The position numbers and the translations under genes are program-made. 64,000 bases of DNA from Plasmodiophora brassicae (Eukaryota; Endomyxa: Phytomyxea; Phytomyxea; Plasmodiophorida), in contig CP145416.1 of the NCBI GenBank assembly GCA_036867785.1, positions 496,001 through 560,000 on the forward strand, read 5' to 3'. Below are positions 52,449 through 64,000 of this stretch, piece after piece. How positions within the stretch are numbered: position 1 is the first letter of the stretch; every line of letters begins with the position of its first letter. The notes under the pieces were generated by a model. It did not search any database and had not been told where the DNA came from. It saw only the letters and a program-made list of their open reading frames with translations.

Positions 52449-55400
52449 TCAGGCTCGAGCGATCGACGTGGCCCTTATGGCCCCGCCGACGGCCATGCAC
52501 ATGCAGACGGGCGTCCAGATGACGGCGGCGTAGATGCCGCTGTACAGGTCGGTCCAGGTGGCCCCCAGGCTGATCCAGACGCAGATGGCGTGGGCGACGG
52601 CGGCCAGGATCGTCAGGGCCAGCGTCACCCGCTTGGACGCCTTCACCGACAGGTACGTGGCGACGGGCGTGACGACCAGGACGATGGGGACCATGGCCGT
52701 GATCAGGTGGCTGCTGTACAGCTGCGCCTGCAGGCCGCCGAACAGGGCGCTCTCGACGGCCAGCTGGAACGCGGACCCGAGGAACCCGGGCACGATCGCC
52801 GTCGCCATCGCCACGCCCTCGTCGATCTGGTAGTACGACGTCAGGCAGCAGTAGACGACGAAGCTGACGCCGTGGCCCTTGTTGGCGGCGGCCAGGCCGC
52901 CCAGCAGGCCGAAGATGACCAGGTCGGCCCTGGTGCTCGCCGACGGGTGCAGGATCTTCGGCACGGGCACGGCGCCGAGCGAGCGGGACGCGAACCCGCA
53001 CGTGATGCCGAACCCCAGCAGCAGCGACGAGTACTCGCCCTCCCAGAGCGCCGCCTGGAGCCACGTGTCGACGACGGTGAGGCCGAACGTGATGCCGGCG
53101 ACGGCGCCGACCGACGTGATGGCGACGACGTCCCAGAGCGCGGTCCGGCCCAGGGCGACGTTCAGCAGGGCGACCATGCCGAGGCCCATGACCTGGCTGA
53201 TCACGATCGTCTGCCGGATCGCGACCGTGCTGATCAGCGTCTGCAGCGTGGCGCTGGCGACGAAGACGCCGAAGCCCCAGGGCGTCATCGCCGCGAAGAA
53301 CGCGTCGATCAGGAGCAGCAGCGAGAACAGCCAGTTGCCGTTGTCGACCATGGCGGGGACGATCTGAACGCAGCGCGACGACCGGCGTTAGGGAACACAC
53401 ACGGGGGCGGGCGGCAACATGCCAAGACGACCGACATTGGACAGCTGGATGAACTGGGGCACGATGGCGCAGGTCGCCCCGAGGACAACGCCAATGGACA
53501 GGAGCGGGAACTTGGCGAGCGCGCGCGACACCCGCCCGACGAGGCGGTCGCCGTCGCCGCCGCCGCTGGCGTCGGCGGCGATGGTCGCGTTCGTGATGGC
53601 GTTGTCGGCCGACGTGGCCGCGTGCATCAGCGAGCGCGCCTGCGCCGGGATGAAGTTCGTGAACTCGACGACGTGCGTGAACTCGCCGACGATGCGGTTC
53701 AGCAGCGGCACCATGATGAAGAAGTACACTGCGGGACGGGTCAGCTGGCCTGGCGACGACGAACGAGAGACCCGCCGCCGGGGGCGGGTGGCGTACCGTA
53801 CGCGCCAACGACGAGCGACATGGCCAGCTGCGTCGACGACAACGATTGCTGCAACGAGGGGGGCACACACACACCCCAAACGGTCAGACACACAAGGTCA
53901 GCGGGCGACGTGCAGGCGCGTGCGGTTACGCGGGACGCGTTGACGTCGGTAGCCGTCTGCTCGATGATGGCGCCGAACTGGTTGCTGGCCGGCGCCAGGA
54001 AGTCGTTGTCGATCCGGTACAGCGTCGTGTAATCGGACGACGCCAGCATGGCCGCCTCGAACGACGCCGCCTGCTGGGCGTGGCCCGTACGATTCAGCGC
54101 TGCCGACGCGCCGACGTCAGACGGCATAACGCGCGCGACAGGGATGGGGGGGGCACAACGCACCTGACAGCGCCGTCGTCGACGTCTGCAGGAAATCGTC
54201 GACGAGGCCGACGTACCCGACGAGGACGGCCTGGCGGCCGTTGCTGATGAGGCCGTTGGCGAACGTGGCGCAGTCGGGGGCGACGACGCCCGGCAGGCCG
54301 CACAGGGTGCCGAACTCCAGGGCGAAGTCGTCGGGCGTCTCCACCAGCGCCGGCAGGGCGACGCCGCCGACCGTGCCGCCGAACGCCAGCGTCTTGCGCA
54401 GCTGGTCGATCCTGGCGACGTCGTTCTGGATCTCGGCCCGGTACGCCGAGGCGGTGCCCGTCGTCGTCGTCGTCGTCGTCGCGTTGCCCGCCAAGGACGA
54501 CGCCGAGGCGAGGACCATTTCGCGGGCGTCGAACGCGACCCGTCGGACGAGGGCGGACGTGTACCACGAGTACTGGAGCTGCTTGCCCAGGGGCATCTGC
54601 TGGACGTACCAGGTGGCCAGCGAGTCGTGCCGGTAGACGAAGAAGGCGGTGTACAGGACGGCCATGGCGGCCGTCAGGCCCCCGTACCCGATCGTCCGTT
54701 TCGTCTTGAACTTGGACGACCCCATGAACTGGTCCCTGATCCGCGCCCGGCGCTTCATGACCGCCCGTTCCGATTCGACCTTGTTCGCCGCCTTGACGAC
54801 GCCGTCCATGTCGCCTGCGACGGCGGCCGCTGCGGTCGCCGTCCCCGCCTTGCCGCCGTCGTGCTCGTCGCTGGCGGCGCTCTCGTTGGCCTGCTGGAGG
54901 ATGGCGACCCGCTCGAGGAACGGGCGCATGATCGACTGGATCATGTTGGGCGGGATGGCGAACGTGGCCATGAACGTCTTGTCGCTGCGCAGCTGGACGC
55001 CAGCGACCGACGGGCGGATCGCGTACAGGAACAGGAAGAGGAGGGCGGCGATCTCCAGGCACAGGTCGACCTCGTGCACCTCCAGCAGCGTCGTGTTGTA
55101 CTGCTCGAACTGCGCCACCGTGATCGACGACATCGCGTTGAGGACGTCGACGACCGGCGGCGTGTTCGACAGGATGTAACTGACGGCCGTCGGGTCCAGA
55201 TCCTCCGCCAGCGTCGCCGGGTTCGTCGCCGAGATACTGGTCGCCAGCAGGCGCAGCTGGGCGATGTAGTCGAAGATCGTCAGCGAGAACGGGCAGGTCG
55301 CCGTCTGGCCCTGCTCGCAGAGGATCACCGTGCCGATGTTGTTGCTCAGGGCGGCGACCGTGTCGGGCGTCCACGACGTGAACTGGGTGACGAACGCCTG

Positions 55401-58400
55401 CCGGTCGGCGATGACGCTCTGCGCCAACGTGTTCAGGTGCGACAGCGCCGCCGCCGCCGACGTCTGGTTGTTCGCCGACAGCAGCGCCATGGACGGGTCG
55501 TTCTGGGCGATCAGGGCGATGTCGCGGGTGGCGATCGCGATCGACATCAGGTTGAACGCGAGCCGGGACGTCAGGATCGTGAGCTGCTCGTTGGTGTCGG
55601 CGCTCGACGACAGGCTGTTGCTCATGATGACCTGGCCGATCGAGGCGCTGGCCACGAACAGGAAGAGCGCCATCGACGAGATGCGCAGCCAGCGCATGTG
55701 GACCAGGTCGTTGCGTTTCTTGGCCAGGTTCAGCTCGGTGGACCCGGTCGACCCGCCGCTGGCGCCCGTCACGACCGTCGCCGTCCCGTCCTCGTGCGAC
55801 GACTTCTTCTGGCCCAGTGCGCCGCCGCCGTCCCCGGCCAGCGCCGTCGACGTCGCTGTGGCCGTCTCGTGCCTTGACCCACCGCGACCCGCGCTCAGGC
55901 TGTTCTTGCTGTGGTGCGATCTGACCACGCCGGCGCCTTGCTCTAGTTCCTCGTCGTCCTCCTCCTCCTCGTCGTCGTCGTCATCCTCATCATCTTCGTC
56001 ATCGTCCACATCATCTTCGTCCTCCTCGTCCTCGTCGTCGACTTCCTCCTCGTCGACGTCCTCCTCGTTCTCCTTCTGGTCGCCGACCGACCCCTCGTCG
56101 TTGTTCTCGGTGGGCGTATCGTTGCCGGCGCTGGGATCGTTCGGTGACGTCGGCTTCGATTCGGAGGCGGCCGTCTGCGACACCTCCTCCTCCGTTCCCT
56201 GCTCGGACGGGTCCGCGTCCTGCTCGGAGGCCTCCGGCGACGCGTCCGTCTCCGTCGCGTCCTCCTCGTCGACGTTGTCCTCGCCGGCGGCGCTCGACGA
56301 CCCGTCCGTGTTCACGCCGACCCGGCTGACGACGTTCAGCTTGATGACCTCGGCGGTCCTGTTCTCGGTCAGCGAGTACGTCTGGAACGTCGCGGCGAAC
56401 GTGAACTGGACGCCGTTGCACTCGTGCTCGAAGACGAACTGGAAGTTCTCGTTCAGGGCGCTCCCCCGCATGTAGGCGTCCTTGTAATCCTGGTACGACG
56501 GGAACACATCGGTGACGCGCACGTCGCGCCCGTTGACCCGGTCGCGGCTGACGCCGAGCTGGAAGGCGGCCGTCTGCGAGATGGCGGTGACGGCGCCCAG
56601 ATGGTCCATGACGAGCAGCAGCGAGTCGGTCGCGATCGTCTCGAACACGCCGATGAAGCTCAGCGACGTCTGGTCCTTGACGAACTGTTTGATGAAGACG
56701 CCGCAGTCGACGACGTAGCCGGAGCGCGTCAGGAAGACGATGACGCGGCGCTGGCCGAACACGGAGCTGCGACCGTTCTGCAGGTTCGTCAGCATGATCG
56801 CGTCGTGCTCCGACGCGAACGGCTCCGGCATGAACACGTTGATGTTCTTCCCGATGATCGTCGCCTTCGAGTACCCCAGGATCTGGCACGCCCGCTGGTT
56901 ACAGTCGATCACCTCCGCCAGGTTCTTCAGCGCCCCGCTGATGATGATGACGGCCGCTGAGAGAGAGAGCGGCGACGTTAGAACGCGGCAGGCATCCCAC
57001 CCGCATGAACGGCGACGTTGCTCGTCGTACCTTTGTCGTCGAAGAGCAGGTCCCGGAAGACGAACGACTGCTTCGTGTTGCCCGATTTGGCCTCCTGCAT
57101 TTCGTTGGCCTTCTCGAGCATGCGCTCGCCGTTGCGGGTGTCGCTCATGACCGTCAGGAGGAACCCGCTGTAGCTCTGCAACGCGGTCACCGATTCATCG
57201 TTGATGCGGATCCCCTTCATGTAGCTGTGCAGGGCCGCCTTCGTATAGCTGCGAATGTCCAGCGACAGGGTGCGCATGGCGTCATCGTCGGGCGTCCGGC
57301 TGAGGACCTCGCGCCAGAACTGGACCATCGACTGGACGACGCGTAGGTCGCTCCGTTGGGCCAGGTCGAGCAGGTCGCGTCGCATGTTGAACTTGACGAC
57401 GTCGCGGTTGGCCTCGGCCTCGAGGATTCGACTGGCGATCGTCCGCTGTAGCCGGGCGATGATGAACAGCTGGTCCAGCTTCGGGTCCATCTGCAGCGCC
57501 TTGTCGATGCACATGTAGGCGACGAAGCTGATCGAGATGATGTCGACGTAGAACTGCGCCTGCAGCAGGGCCAGGTAGGACGAGTCGGCGTGCCGCGACA
57601 AGCCGACCTTCAGGACGTGCTTGCAGACCCGATAGGCGACCACGTCCGTCTGCATGTCCACTGCGTTGACGTCCTCGTTGTTGTCAAAGTCAACGACAAC
57701 GCTCTTGGGCGACGACGACGCTGTAATGGCGGTCCCCAGCGTCTCAGACACCCCCTTGGCGTCCCGTTGGCCGTCACGAGAATTCTCTTTGAGGATCAAC
57801 CGAAACCGGACCCCGAATTCCCAGGGGTTCTTCAGCGCCTGCAGAGGGGCCGTTCGAAGGTGGGTGAGGCGCCCGGAGACGACCAGGTACGAGGCCAGGG
57901 CGATAATCGGGATCCCGCCAATGAACATGAAGACGGCGCCGCCGTTGCTGGCGTCGTTGTAGATACAGGCGACCAGGGCGCTCAACCCGCACCAGGCCAT
58001 GATCCAAGCCAGCGCCGCTCGATAGTGCATCATCTTGGCGTTGTAGTACGGGACGAACATCGTGTACAGGTACGCGCAGGCTGTGGTGATCGCTGTCGTT
58101 GCAATCGACAGCAGCACGCCGGACGTTGTCGTACAGGCGAGAACAATGATGATGATCTAACAGTCGAGCATTTAGCGATTCAGGTGGCTGATGGGGCATG
58201 CCACGGTAAGACCTTCCCGAGCAGGTAGAGAAGGTCGATGCGGCCGTGAGATCGCGAATTGATCTGGGTCGATAGCGGGTTCATGTCGAAGACGCTACCC
58301 ACGATGGTGATGGCGACGGCGACCAGGACGAGCACACAGATGACGCTTAGCGCCTGCATGAGCACATTCGCGCCAGTGATGATCTCGCTGATCAGAGCCC

Positions 58401-58914
58401 GGAAAAGAGGTATGAACAATGCTCCAGCCGTCAGGTGGACCAGCATGGCGTAGGCTTTCACCATGACAGCGACACGTTTGGCACGCAGGATCAGCACAGC
58501 CAGGATGATGAAACCGACTATAATGGAGTTAGCGCACATTGAGGTTGTGAAGGTAGGACGATACGTATGCCTACGAGCGATGCTGCCGACAATGGCAACG
58601 GCGATAACGGACGCAACGTCGCCGAGGCCGAGATAACCAACGAGAGGTTCGCCGAAGTAGCCGGTAAACGTGGCAATGGGCGCAGATTGAAGCTGACTCC
58701 ATGGGATGACCTGCTGGGGGACATTGCCGACGGCAAACAGTACGCTGACCAGCTGTACGGTCTCAATGACGACGTTTGCTAGTGCCGGGTACGTGGACGA
58801 ACCCGGCAGGTCGTTCAGTGCCAGAAGGACACCGACAATCCCAGCTCGGGTCTGCTTCAAGGTGCTTTCCACCCATGACATGACCGAGTCATTGTTCTCC
58901 TCGGACACTTCCAT
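52449..58914 (-). CDS. Giant polytopic membrane protein with PAS domain (TmcB-like)
   Basis: Exons 58914-58213, 58156-57001, 56956-54164, 54099-53930, 53848-53797, 53728-53436 and 53363-52449 (introns 44-81 bp, all phases consistent) give 2,026 aa. Layout: about 10 N-terminal membrane helices (residues 20-310), a helical cytosolic region, a PAS domain (AEVIDCNQRACQILGYSKATIIGKN, near residue 635), a second PAS-like segment, and a Ser/Glu/Asp-rich linker with a long acidic run. A membrane segment then leads to a large extracellular helical loop, followed by further membrane helices to the C-terminus. This is the plan of the Tiny macrocysts B/C family of Dictyostelium, ciliates and other protists. 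A sensory role is inferred. The linker acid run is encoded by GAC/GAT/GAG triplet repeats. Exon 5 (52 nt) is the least certain. Confidence 0.82.
55935..56068 (-). repeat. Trinucleotide-rich tract coding an Asp/Glu run
   Basis: On the plus strand a run of imperfect TCG/TCC/TCA triplets. On the coding strand it encodes about 45 nearly uninterrupted Asp and Glu residues in the PAS protein. A prominent open frame on the opposite strand here is only its poly-Ser shadow. Confidence 0.8.
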
Positions 58915-59132
58915 GGGCGACCCGCTCGAGGGGATGGCGCCCCCGGGCAGTCGTGTACGTTCAGGGTGTGACTCGGGACATGGGTCAAGGTGACATGAAG
59001 CCCAAGCATACAGTGCCAGGTGCTCTTTGAACCCCCCTCCCCTCAAAAGCGGCACAGACAGTACCTGGAAGGGCAATCTACAGAGCACGCTGAGAGTTAA
59101 ACAAACGTCGTTAATGTATACATGCGATGGCA

Positions 59133-62100
59133 TCAGAAGTTGAAACGCTCGAGTGTAGCGCGAGTGTCCATGAGATCCTTTTGTGCTTTCTTTCGCCGGT
59201 AGAATATCGGACAGTCACGTGATGAGCACAGCACCTGTAATGTGTCAGAGCGAGTACATTATATATGAACCAGAACGCATACATCTTGATGAAGGGAACC
59301 TTGGCAGCGCTGGCACTGCGTCCACAGTCGGGCAAACAGGGCCTCAGCCTCGCGATGGTTCTGGACGTGCTGATCAATCAGGGCGGGCAGCCGTGGTGCA
59401 CAATGTTGGCAGACAGCACGCTCTACAGCACACTCGGATCAGGTCTGATGCACGATGCGACATTTGAGATATTGGCGACCGTTGTTCGATAGCGGCGTTT
59501 TACACCCCATGCAGGTCTCGCGAACGACGGTGAACTTCATCATGCCCCCTAGAACCTTCGACGGTGTGGAGATCTTCACTGACCGCATGTGGTCTCCCGT
59601 CAGAAGCTTATCGACACTACCGACAATGGGCTCGAATAGACGGCCAAGCGGGAGTTTCAACTGATGATCGAGGTAGTGCTGAGCGTCGATTGGAATGCCG
59701 TGCTCAAGGACCCAAATCGGATCTTCAGCCTTCTCATGGGCTTTAGCATCTGTGCATAGAGTTCATTGACGGCGGCCTGATAGATGACAAACGGACGCAC
59801 TCTTGGCGCCCTTGATAATGACGTAAGCAACTCGATCGCCAACTTGAGGTGCCGACGACGGATCGCGATTATGCATGCGACGAGCCAACTCCACGTGGGC
59901 CTGCTCTTTGGTCAGAATGGACATGGACACGTGCAATGCGTAACGAGCCTACCTGCTTGCCTGTATACTGGCCTTCTTTCATGGGATCCTTACCGAGTTG
60001 CTTCGTCAGAACCTGCCAGGAATCAGAAAAGCAACCCGAATCCGTGTAAAACGGGTTACCAATTGGCTCATGTCGATGTTGTTAGTCAGCAGATCCCCGA
60101 TTGTCTGCTTGGCATAGTCCAGCGCACCTGAATACAGATGTTACTATGGCAGCAGCGAAACGAAACGAATCATCGAAGGGACCTTGGACGTCACTATCGA
60201 CAAGGATCTTGTTCAGACAGGTAGAAAGGACGGTCTGCACCATCGGGCAATTATCACGACGGACTGTTTCAAGGCCCTTGACGTCCATCTTGCTCCATTT
60301 AACAGGATTTGTCCAGTGCAATCCTGCGTATCGCTTCTTGTTCATGAGGAGGAGCGGCTTGTACACCTAGACATGTCGGTCATTTTCTACAAATAGCATT
60401 CTGATTACTTAAAGCAAACCTTCTCGAACTCGAGGGATATCGGCTTTTCAAACTCCTTTGTAACAAGGTCTGCCGCTTTCTTGCCAAGTTCCATGGCTTC
60501 TTCGACTGTTTCAACACCAAACTGAACGAACACTGGGAGGTAGGCTCATCAGAAGGAGCAGGAACCAGACACGCTAATACGTCACCCGAATCAGTATCGC
60601 CATATATAACTTCGGCATTGTGTCGGAAGCCCTTCTCAACGGTGAATTCCCTTTCAACAATGGTCTATAGAGCAGGAATTAGCTTGATCCGGAAGACAGA
60701 GACGAGCAACGGAGACGAAATACTTTCGATTCTTCTATCATCTGTCGTCCAAATGCAGTAACCGAGGACGAGATTTCCAAACATGGCAGAGAGCCAACAG
60801 TAGCCCCAGTAAACCCATATACACTGTTCGCACTGATTTTAAGGGCCAGCTGACGCCCGTTGAGAACCTGAACGTTCACGACTTCAGCAATGACGAACCT
60901 GTATCGGTAAGAGAGAACTACCTGCTTCAGAAAAGAATCGGTCGCACTTGCCATGTCCTTCTTGGCGCGGCTACGTGCGGATATCAGGTCTTTGAGAATC
61001 CGGGGTAGGAGACCCTCTTTGACTACATACGATTATGTCATGGGAGAAGTCAACGTCGGAATGTCACGAGCATACCAGATCGTTTGACAAAAACGTCACC
61101 GGTTGGGGACCTGACATAGTCGCCCTCCGCCAGGCCCTGTACTTGGGATGGCGGGACCAACGTTGAGTAGCAGAAATTATGGGCAATCATAATCGAAGGA
61201 TACAGGGAGCTAAAGTCAAGTGTAGCAATGGGAAGCGTATAAAATCCCTTGCGAGGCTGTAACAAAGGAGTCATCACGACTACGATGTTCAGTATCAACG
61301 GTGCAACCAGACCTCCAGCACAGTCGCCCCTTCGTAGGTGACGTCTCCTTCGACACGGGGACGATTAGGAATGACGTACCCGTGCTTCTTCGCTTGACGG
61401 TACAATTGAGAGACGACCTTAATTTGCTGACCACGGGTGAGCAAGAAGGATATGGGGACCCCTGTCACACGCGCCATCTCGATGTGGTTAATAAGCAGCA
61501 GCAAAGAATCGCATAGCTTGAGAGGCAACAAAGCATCTTTGAGGCAGTATACTGCAAGTCGGCGACGCGTCTCACTTGTACCTATTTCGACACGATTAAG
61601 GTTAGAGACAAAGGGAGCAAACGCAGGACAGCCACGTTACCGTTGAAGAGATCTGTAATAATAGAATGGTGAACGTCCTCTTTTTGTTGTCGCAAGAAGT
61701 GAGCTGAAACGGCGTTCAGCGAATAGCTGCTAAGTTTATATTCGCGTTGCACAATCTGGAACACGTCAAACCTGTACAGTAACACGATTAGCAGACTGCC
61801 AATAGGATATCGCAACTTCAAAGGAGACTCACTGGATACGCCCGTCAATGTTCATATCTTTGGACTCGTGAGTACCAAATGCTTTTGAAGAGAACGTCGA
61901 TTCCTTGATCCGAGTGGGAGTGTTCCGTGTCCGGGAGAGAAACGCGAATTTCGGACACTTCAGGGTCCTTGCCCGGTTCAACAAGTATGGAAGATCGAAG
62001 TTAATAATGTTGTAGCTGTGGAATACACGGACCTGAGCGCTCGGCAAGCGAAACGGCATGCGTGACTAACCCAACAAGGATATCGGGGTCGGTTGCCTGT

Positions 62101-63566
62101 ATAAATTCCTGAGCAGACAATACATCAGCATGCAGTTTCGAAAACATTCTTAGAGGTGATACGACCTGCCAAGCACCAAGCAACTCGTTCTCAGACGTGA
62201 ACTCTACGACGTCGGCTCCTGCGATGGCAGAGCAGCTACCGAGCGTAAAGACCGTGTTGATCAGAGGTTTGTCACTGCCTTGGACCTGAGGGAATACAAT
62301 AATTAAGAATGTCAGGCACAACAACGCGAATCACGGGGACCTTCATTGTCGACGCAATCTGAATCACGGGGTCCAACTCAGGATCCGGGAACGTCTGGTG
62401 CGAAGAATAATAAGTCGGCGAATAGCGCCACGCTATGCAGCATACTAACGTCTTTGCGTCCGGCACATTCTATATCGAACGAGAGTATGCGGAGTGGCGC
62501 CAACCCGAGCCATTCCGGGTCGTCAATTGCCATTGCAGAAATTGTGTCGAAGTACGTGTCCACCTCCATTTGGCACGTCGATATGCTATCCTGAAGGCAG
62601 TTGTGCAGTCAGGTGCCGGTACTATAACAGCTCTGGATACCGGGCGTACTTTCACATGTCGGTATGTGCCCATTGGTAGTCGCACCCATCCGCCTCCCAC
62701 AATTTCAGTGTCGATCATGAACCTGCAGCAAACCGTTACAGGGAAGCAGAAACCGCCCGCCGTATGCCACTACCTCAGCTCAAACAGAATCTTCGACTCG
62801 TAAGTGACAAAGCTGAGCGACCGTTCTTGGTAGCGCAAACCCTCTTCGAGCACACGCCGCACTGATGTGACGACAGATTGCGAGCTGAGGTTCAGGCGCA
62901 AGTAATGAGTCTGCAGGACACGAAACCGTTAGCAAATAGCAGACGTGTGGCCATCACATCAAATAACCGCTTCTTCACGTGACGAATATCCCCAGATCGA
63001 CTGCTTGTCCACTGATTCCACAGACAGGACGCAGCCATTGGACGAGCCAATCGACCTCTGTAGGTGACTAGTCAGATGACGGTCACCGTCCATTGCGGAG
63101 CAATTATCGCTGACGTTGATGGCTTGAGCAAACGCGCCTGCATCCGCGGGAGAATATCCGTCCCATGCTTTGACGAACAAATACGGATGGAACCCATGAC
63201 AGTTGACAAGAACAGAATGCCCGTCTTTCGTGACGCCAAACAGACGGACGATAGGCCCCGACTGTTGCCGGCCAGGTTTCTGCAGCCAACCAGGAACCAG
63301 CCCTGCAGCCGTCGTCGTGTCGATCACTTGGAAATCTATCGCGGTCGTCGGTTTTCACACTGGGCCATCATCGTGCAATATGGGCAAGAGGTACCCATGT
63401 CGTTTCGGGCGAAGTCGAGGGTGCCCGCAGACGGTGTCGGTCGAGCCCATTGCGCGAAGAGACGTGTCCTGTCGACATGGTTGATCTGCGGCAGCCCATC
63501 AGCGGCAGCTAGCACGTGACCGCATCCCCATCACCAACGTACGTCGTCGAATCGGGTCGTCGCCAT
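59133..63566 (-). CDS. POLD1: DNA polymerase delta catalytic subunit
   Basis: I rebuilt 25 exons (24 introns of 47-65 bp): 63566-63543, 63485-63395, 63335-63115, 63057-62968, 62910-62774, 62722-62656, 62590-62450, 62394-62341, 62285-62166, 62108-62071, 62015-61833, 61771-61641, 61581-61313, 61256-61076, 61022-60922, 60867-60724, 60664-60586, 60532-60420, 60366-60183, 60127-60060, 60012-59953, 59900-59801, 59749-59480, 59422-59283, 59234-59133; 1,035 aa. Exonuclease motifs FDIEC, NFDLPY and the Exo III YCLKD; polymerase motifs [21 protein letters not shown] and YGDTDS; and the C-terminal cysteine modules (CMGC...CQHC zinc site, CQRC...CSSRDC iron-sulphur site) are all present. This is the replicative lagging-strand polymerase with proofreading. 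The N-terminus is short and lacks the usual disordered leader. The first exon encodes only eight residues (MATTRFDD). Confidence 0.95.
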
Positions 63567-64000
63567 CGCCACCCAACAGCAGCGGATTCAGTATGGCGCG
63601 CGCTTTCCACGGTGCGACCGGCGGACCCGGATCCCCGGGTGGACGGGACGACACATAAACTGGGGCAGTCGCCGCCCCTGGGTCGGCACAACTACTACCG
63701 CCCCGAGTCACTCGAGCGGAACGGCACAAATCAGATCGATTTCTGGCCCTAAGACGATCTCCAGCCGGGTCCAGGGCGACAAGGAGCCCACGGGTCATCT
63801 ACGTGGCCCACGTTGTCGCCGTAGCGTTCTCCCTCGCGCGCGCGCTGAATAAAATACGACGAGGGGTTATAGAATCGTTCCGAATTCGGTGGGGGGCTAT
63901 TGGCTATGACCAGCCAATTTGTATGAACGTGCCGGTGCGGCGCGGCACGGGGCCAAGGAAAACGCCCCTGAACGGCGGCCACCCAGCGGTCTGGTCCTTC
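63567..64000. other. 5' flank of POLD1; possible start of a plus-strand gene at the edge
   Basis: About 430 bp. An ATG at 63924 on the plus strand opens a frame that reaches the window edge (26 codons, basic). It may be the first exon of a divergent gene but cannot be judged. The rest shows no feature. Confidence 0.3.

Noticed and set aside
52590-54032. 480-codon plus-strand frame full of Arg, Gly and Asp
   Set aside because: Antisense of membrane-helix exons in GC-rich DNA. It has no hydrophobic core or motif.
55330-56475. Long plus-strand open frame rich in Ser, opposite the PAS protein
   Set aside because: It is the antisense shadow of the Asp/Glu-rich linker. The minus strand has PAS and membrane motifs with consistent splices.

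Overview
This window is compact, GC-rich eukaryotic nuclear DNA. Genes lie on both strands, intergenic gaps are often under 300 bp, and introns are short (mostly 44-75 bp, GT-AG, many with a CTAAC-like branch site). The exon models given here were built by hand from splice signals, reading phase and family conservation. The gene set points to a flagellated, parasitic or free-living protist: a CFAP53-like flagellar coiled-coil protein, a GABA-B-type class C GPCR, a TmcB-like PAS membrane protein, UBA5 of the UFM1 pathway and WDR54. A plasmodiophorid-type rhizarian is my best guess. That is an inference from gene content, GC and intron style, not something read directly.

Layout. 1-4.3 kb: the 3' end of one gene, then a secreted unknown and a small membrane protein. 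4.6-7.2 kb: a TruA/Pus1-type tRNA pseudouridine synthase and a CCNDBP1/GCIP-like protein. 7.2-14.9 kb: a 31-exon golgin-like coiled-coil gene whose middle was built by duplicating blocks of phase-0 exons. 14.9-23.3 kb: an unknown soluble protein, a minisatellite, the GABA-B-like receptor, a single-pass membrane protein and an ABCG half-transporter. 23.65-27.50 kb: an apparently whole piggyBac-like DNA transposon with a 17-bp terminal inverted repeat and a 4-bp target duplication, inserted 76 bp upstream of the splicing factor SF1 start codon. 27.6-36.7 kb: SF1, a C2H2 zinc finger protein, exosome RRP4, WDR54, a Mis18/Yippee protein and a membrane-anchored PPTC7-like PP2C. 36.8-48.3 kb: an EF-hand-like unknown, UBA5, dienoyl-CoA isomerase, a copper-chaperone-like HMA protein, an alpha/beta hydrolase, a calmodulin-like protein, an RNase III-fold protein, farnesyltransferase alpha, a MaoC hydratase and a small unknown. 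48.5-63.6 kb: the CFAP53-like protein, an ICE2-like protein carrying two CCCH fingers, the 2,026-aa PAS protein, and the full catalytic subunit of DNA polymerase delta (25 exons).

Most genes are conserved housekeeping functions (RNA processing, replication, prenylation, lipid oxidation, UFMylation) mixed with sensory and flagellar genes. I see no operon-like logic. Several divergent pairs share very short promoters: UBA5/ECH1 (261 bp) and FNTA/MaoC (58 bp). The most unusual content is the transposon, whose single spliced product combines a piggyBac-like transposase, a SAP motif, a PD-(D/E)XK-like nuclease signature and a cysteine-rich tail.
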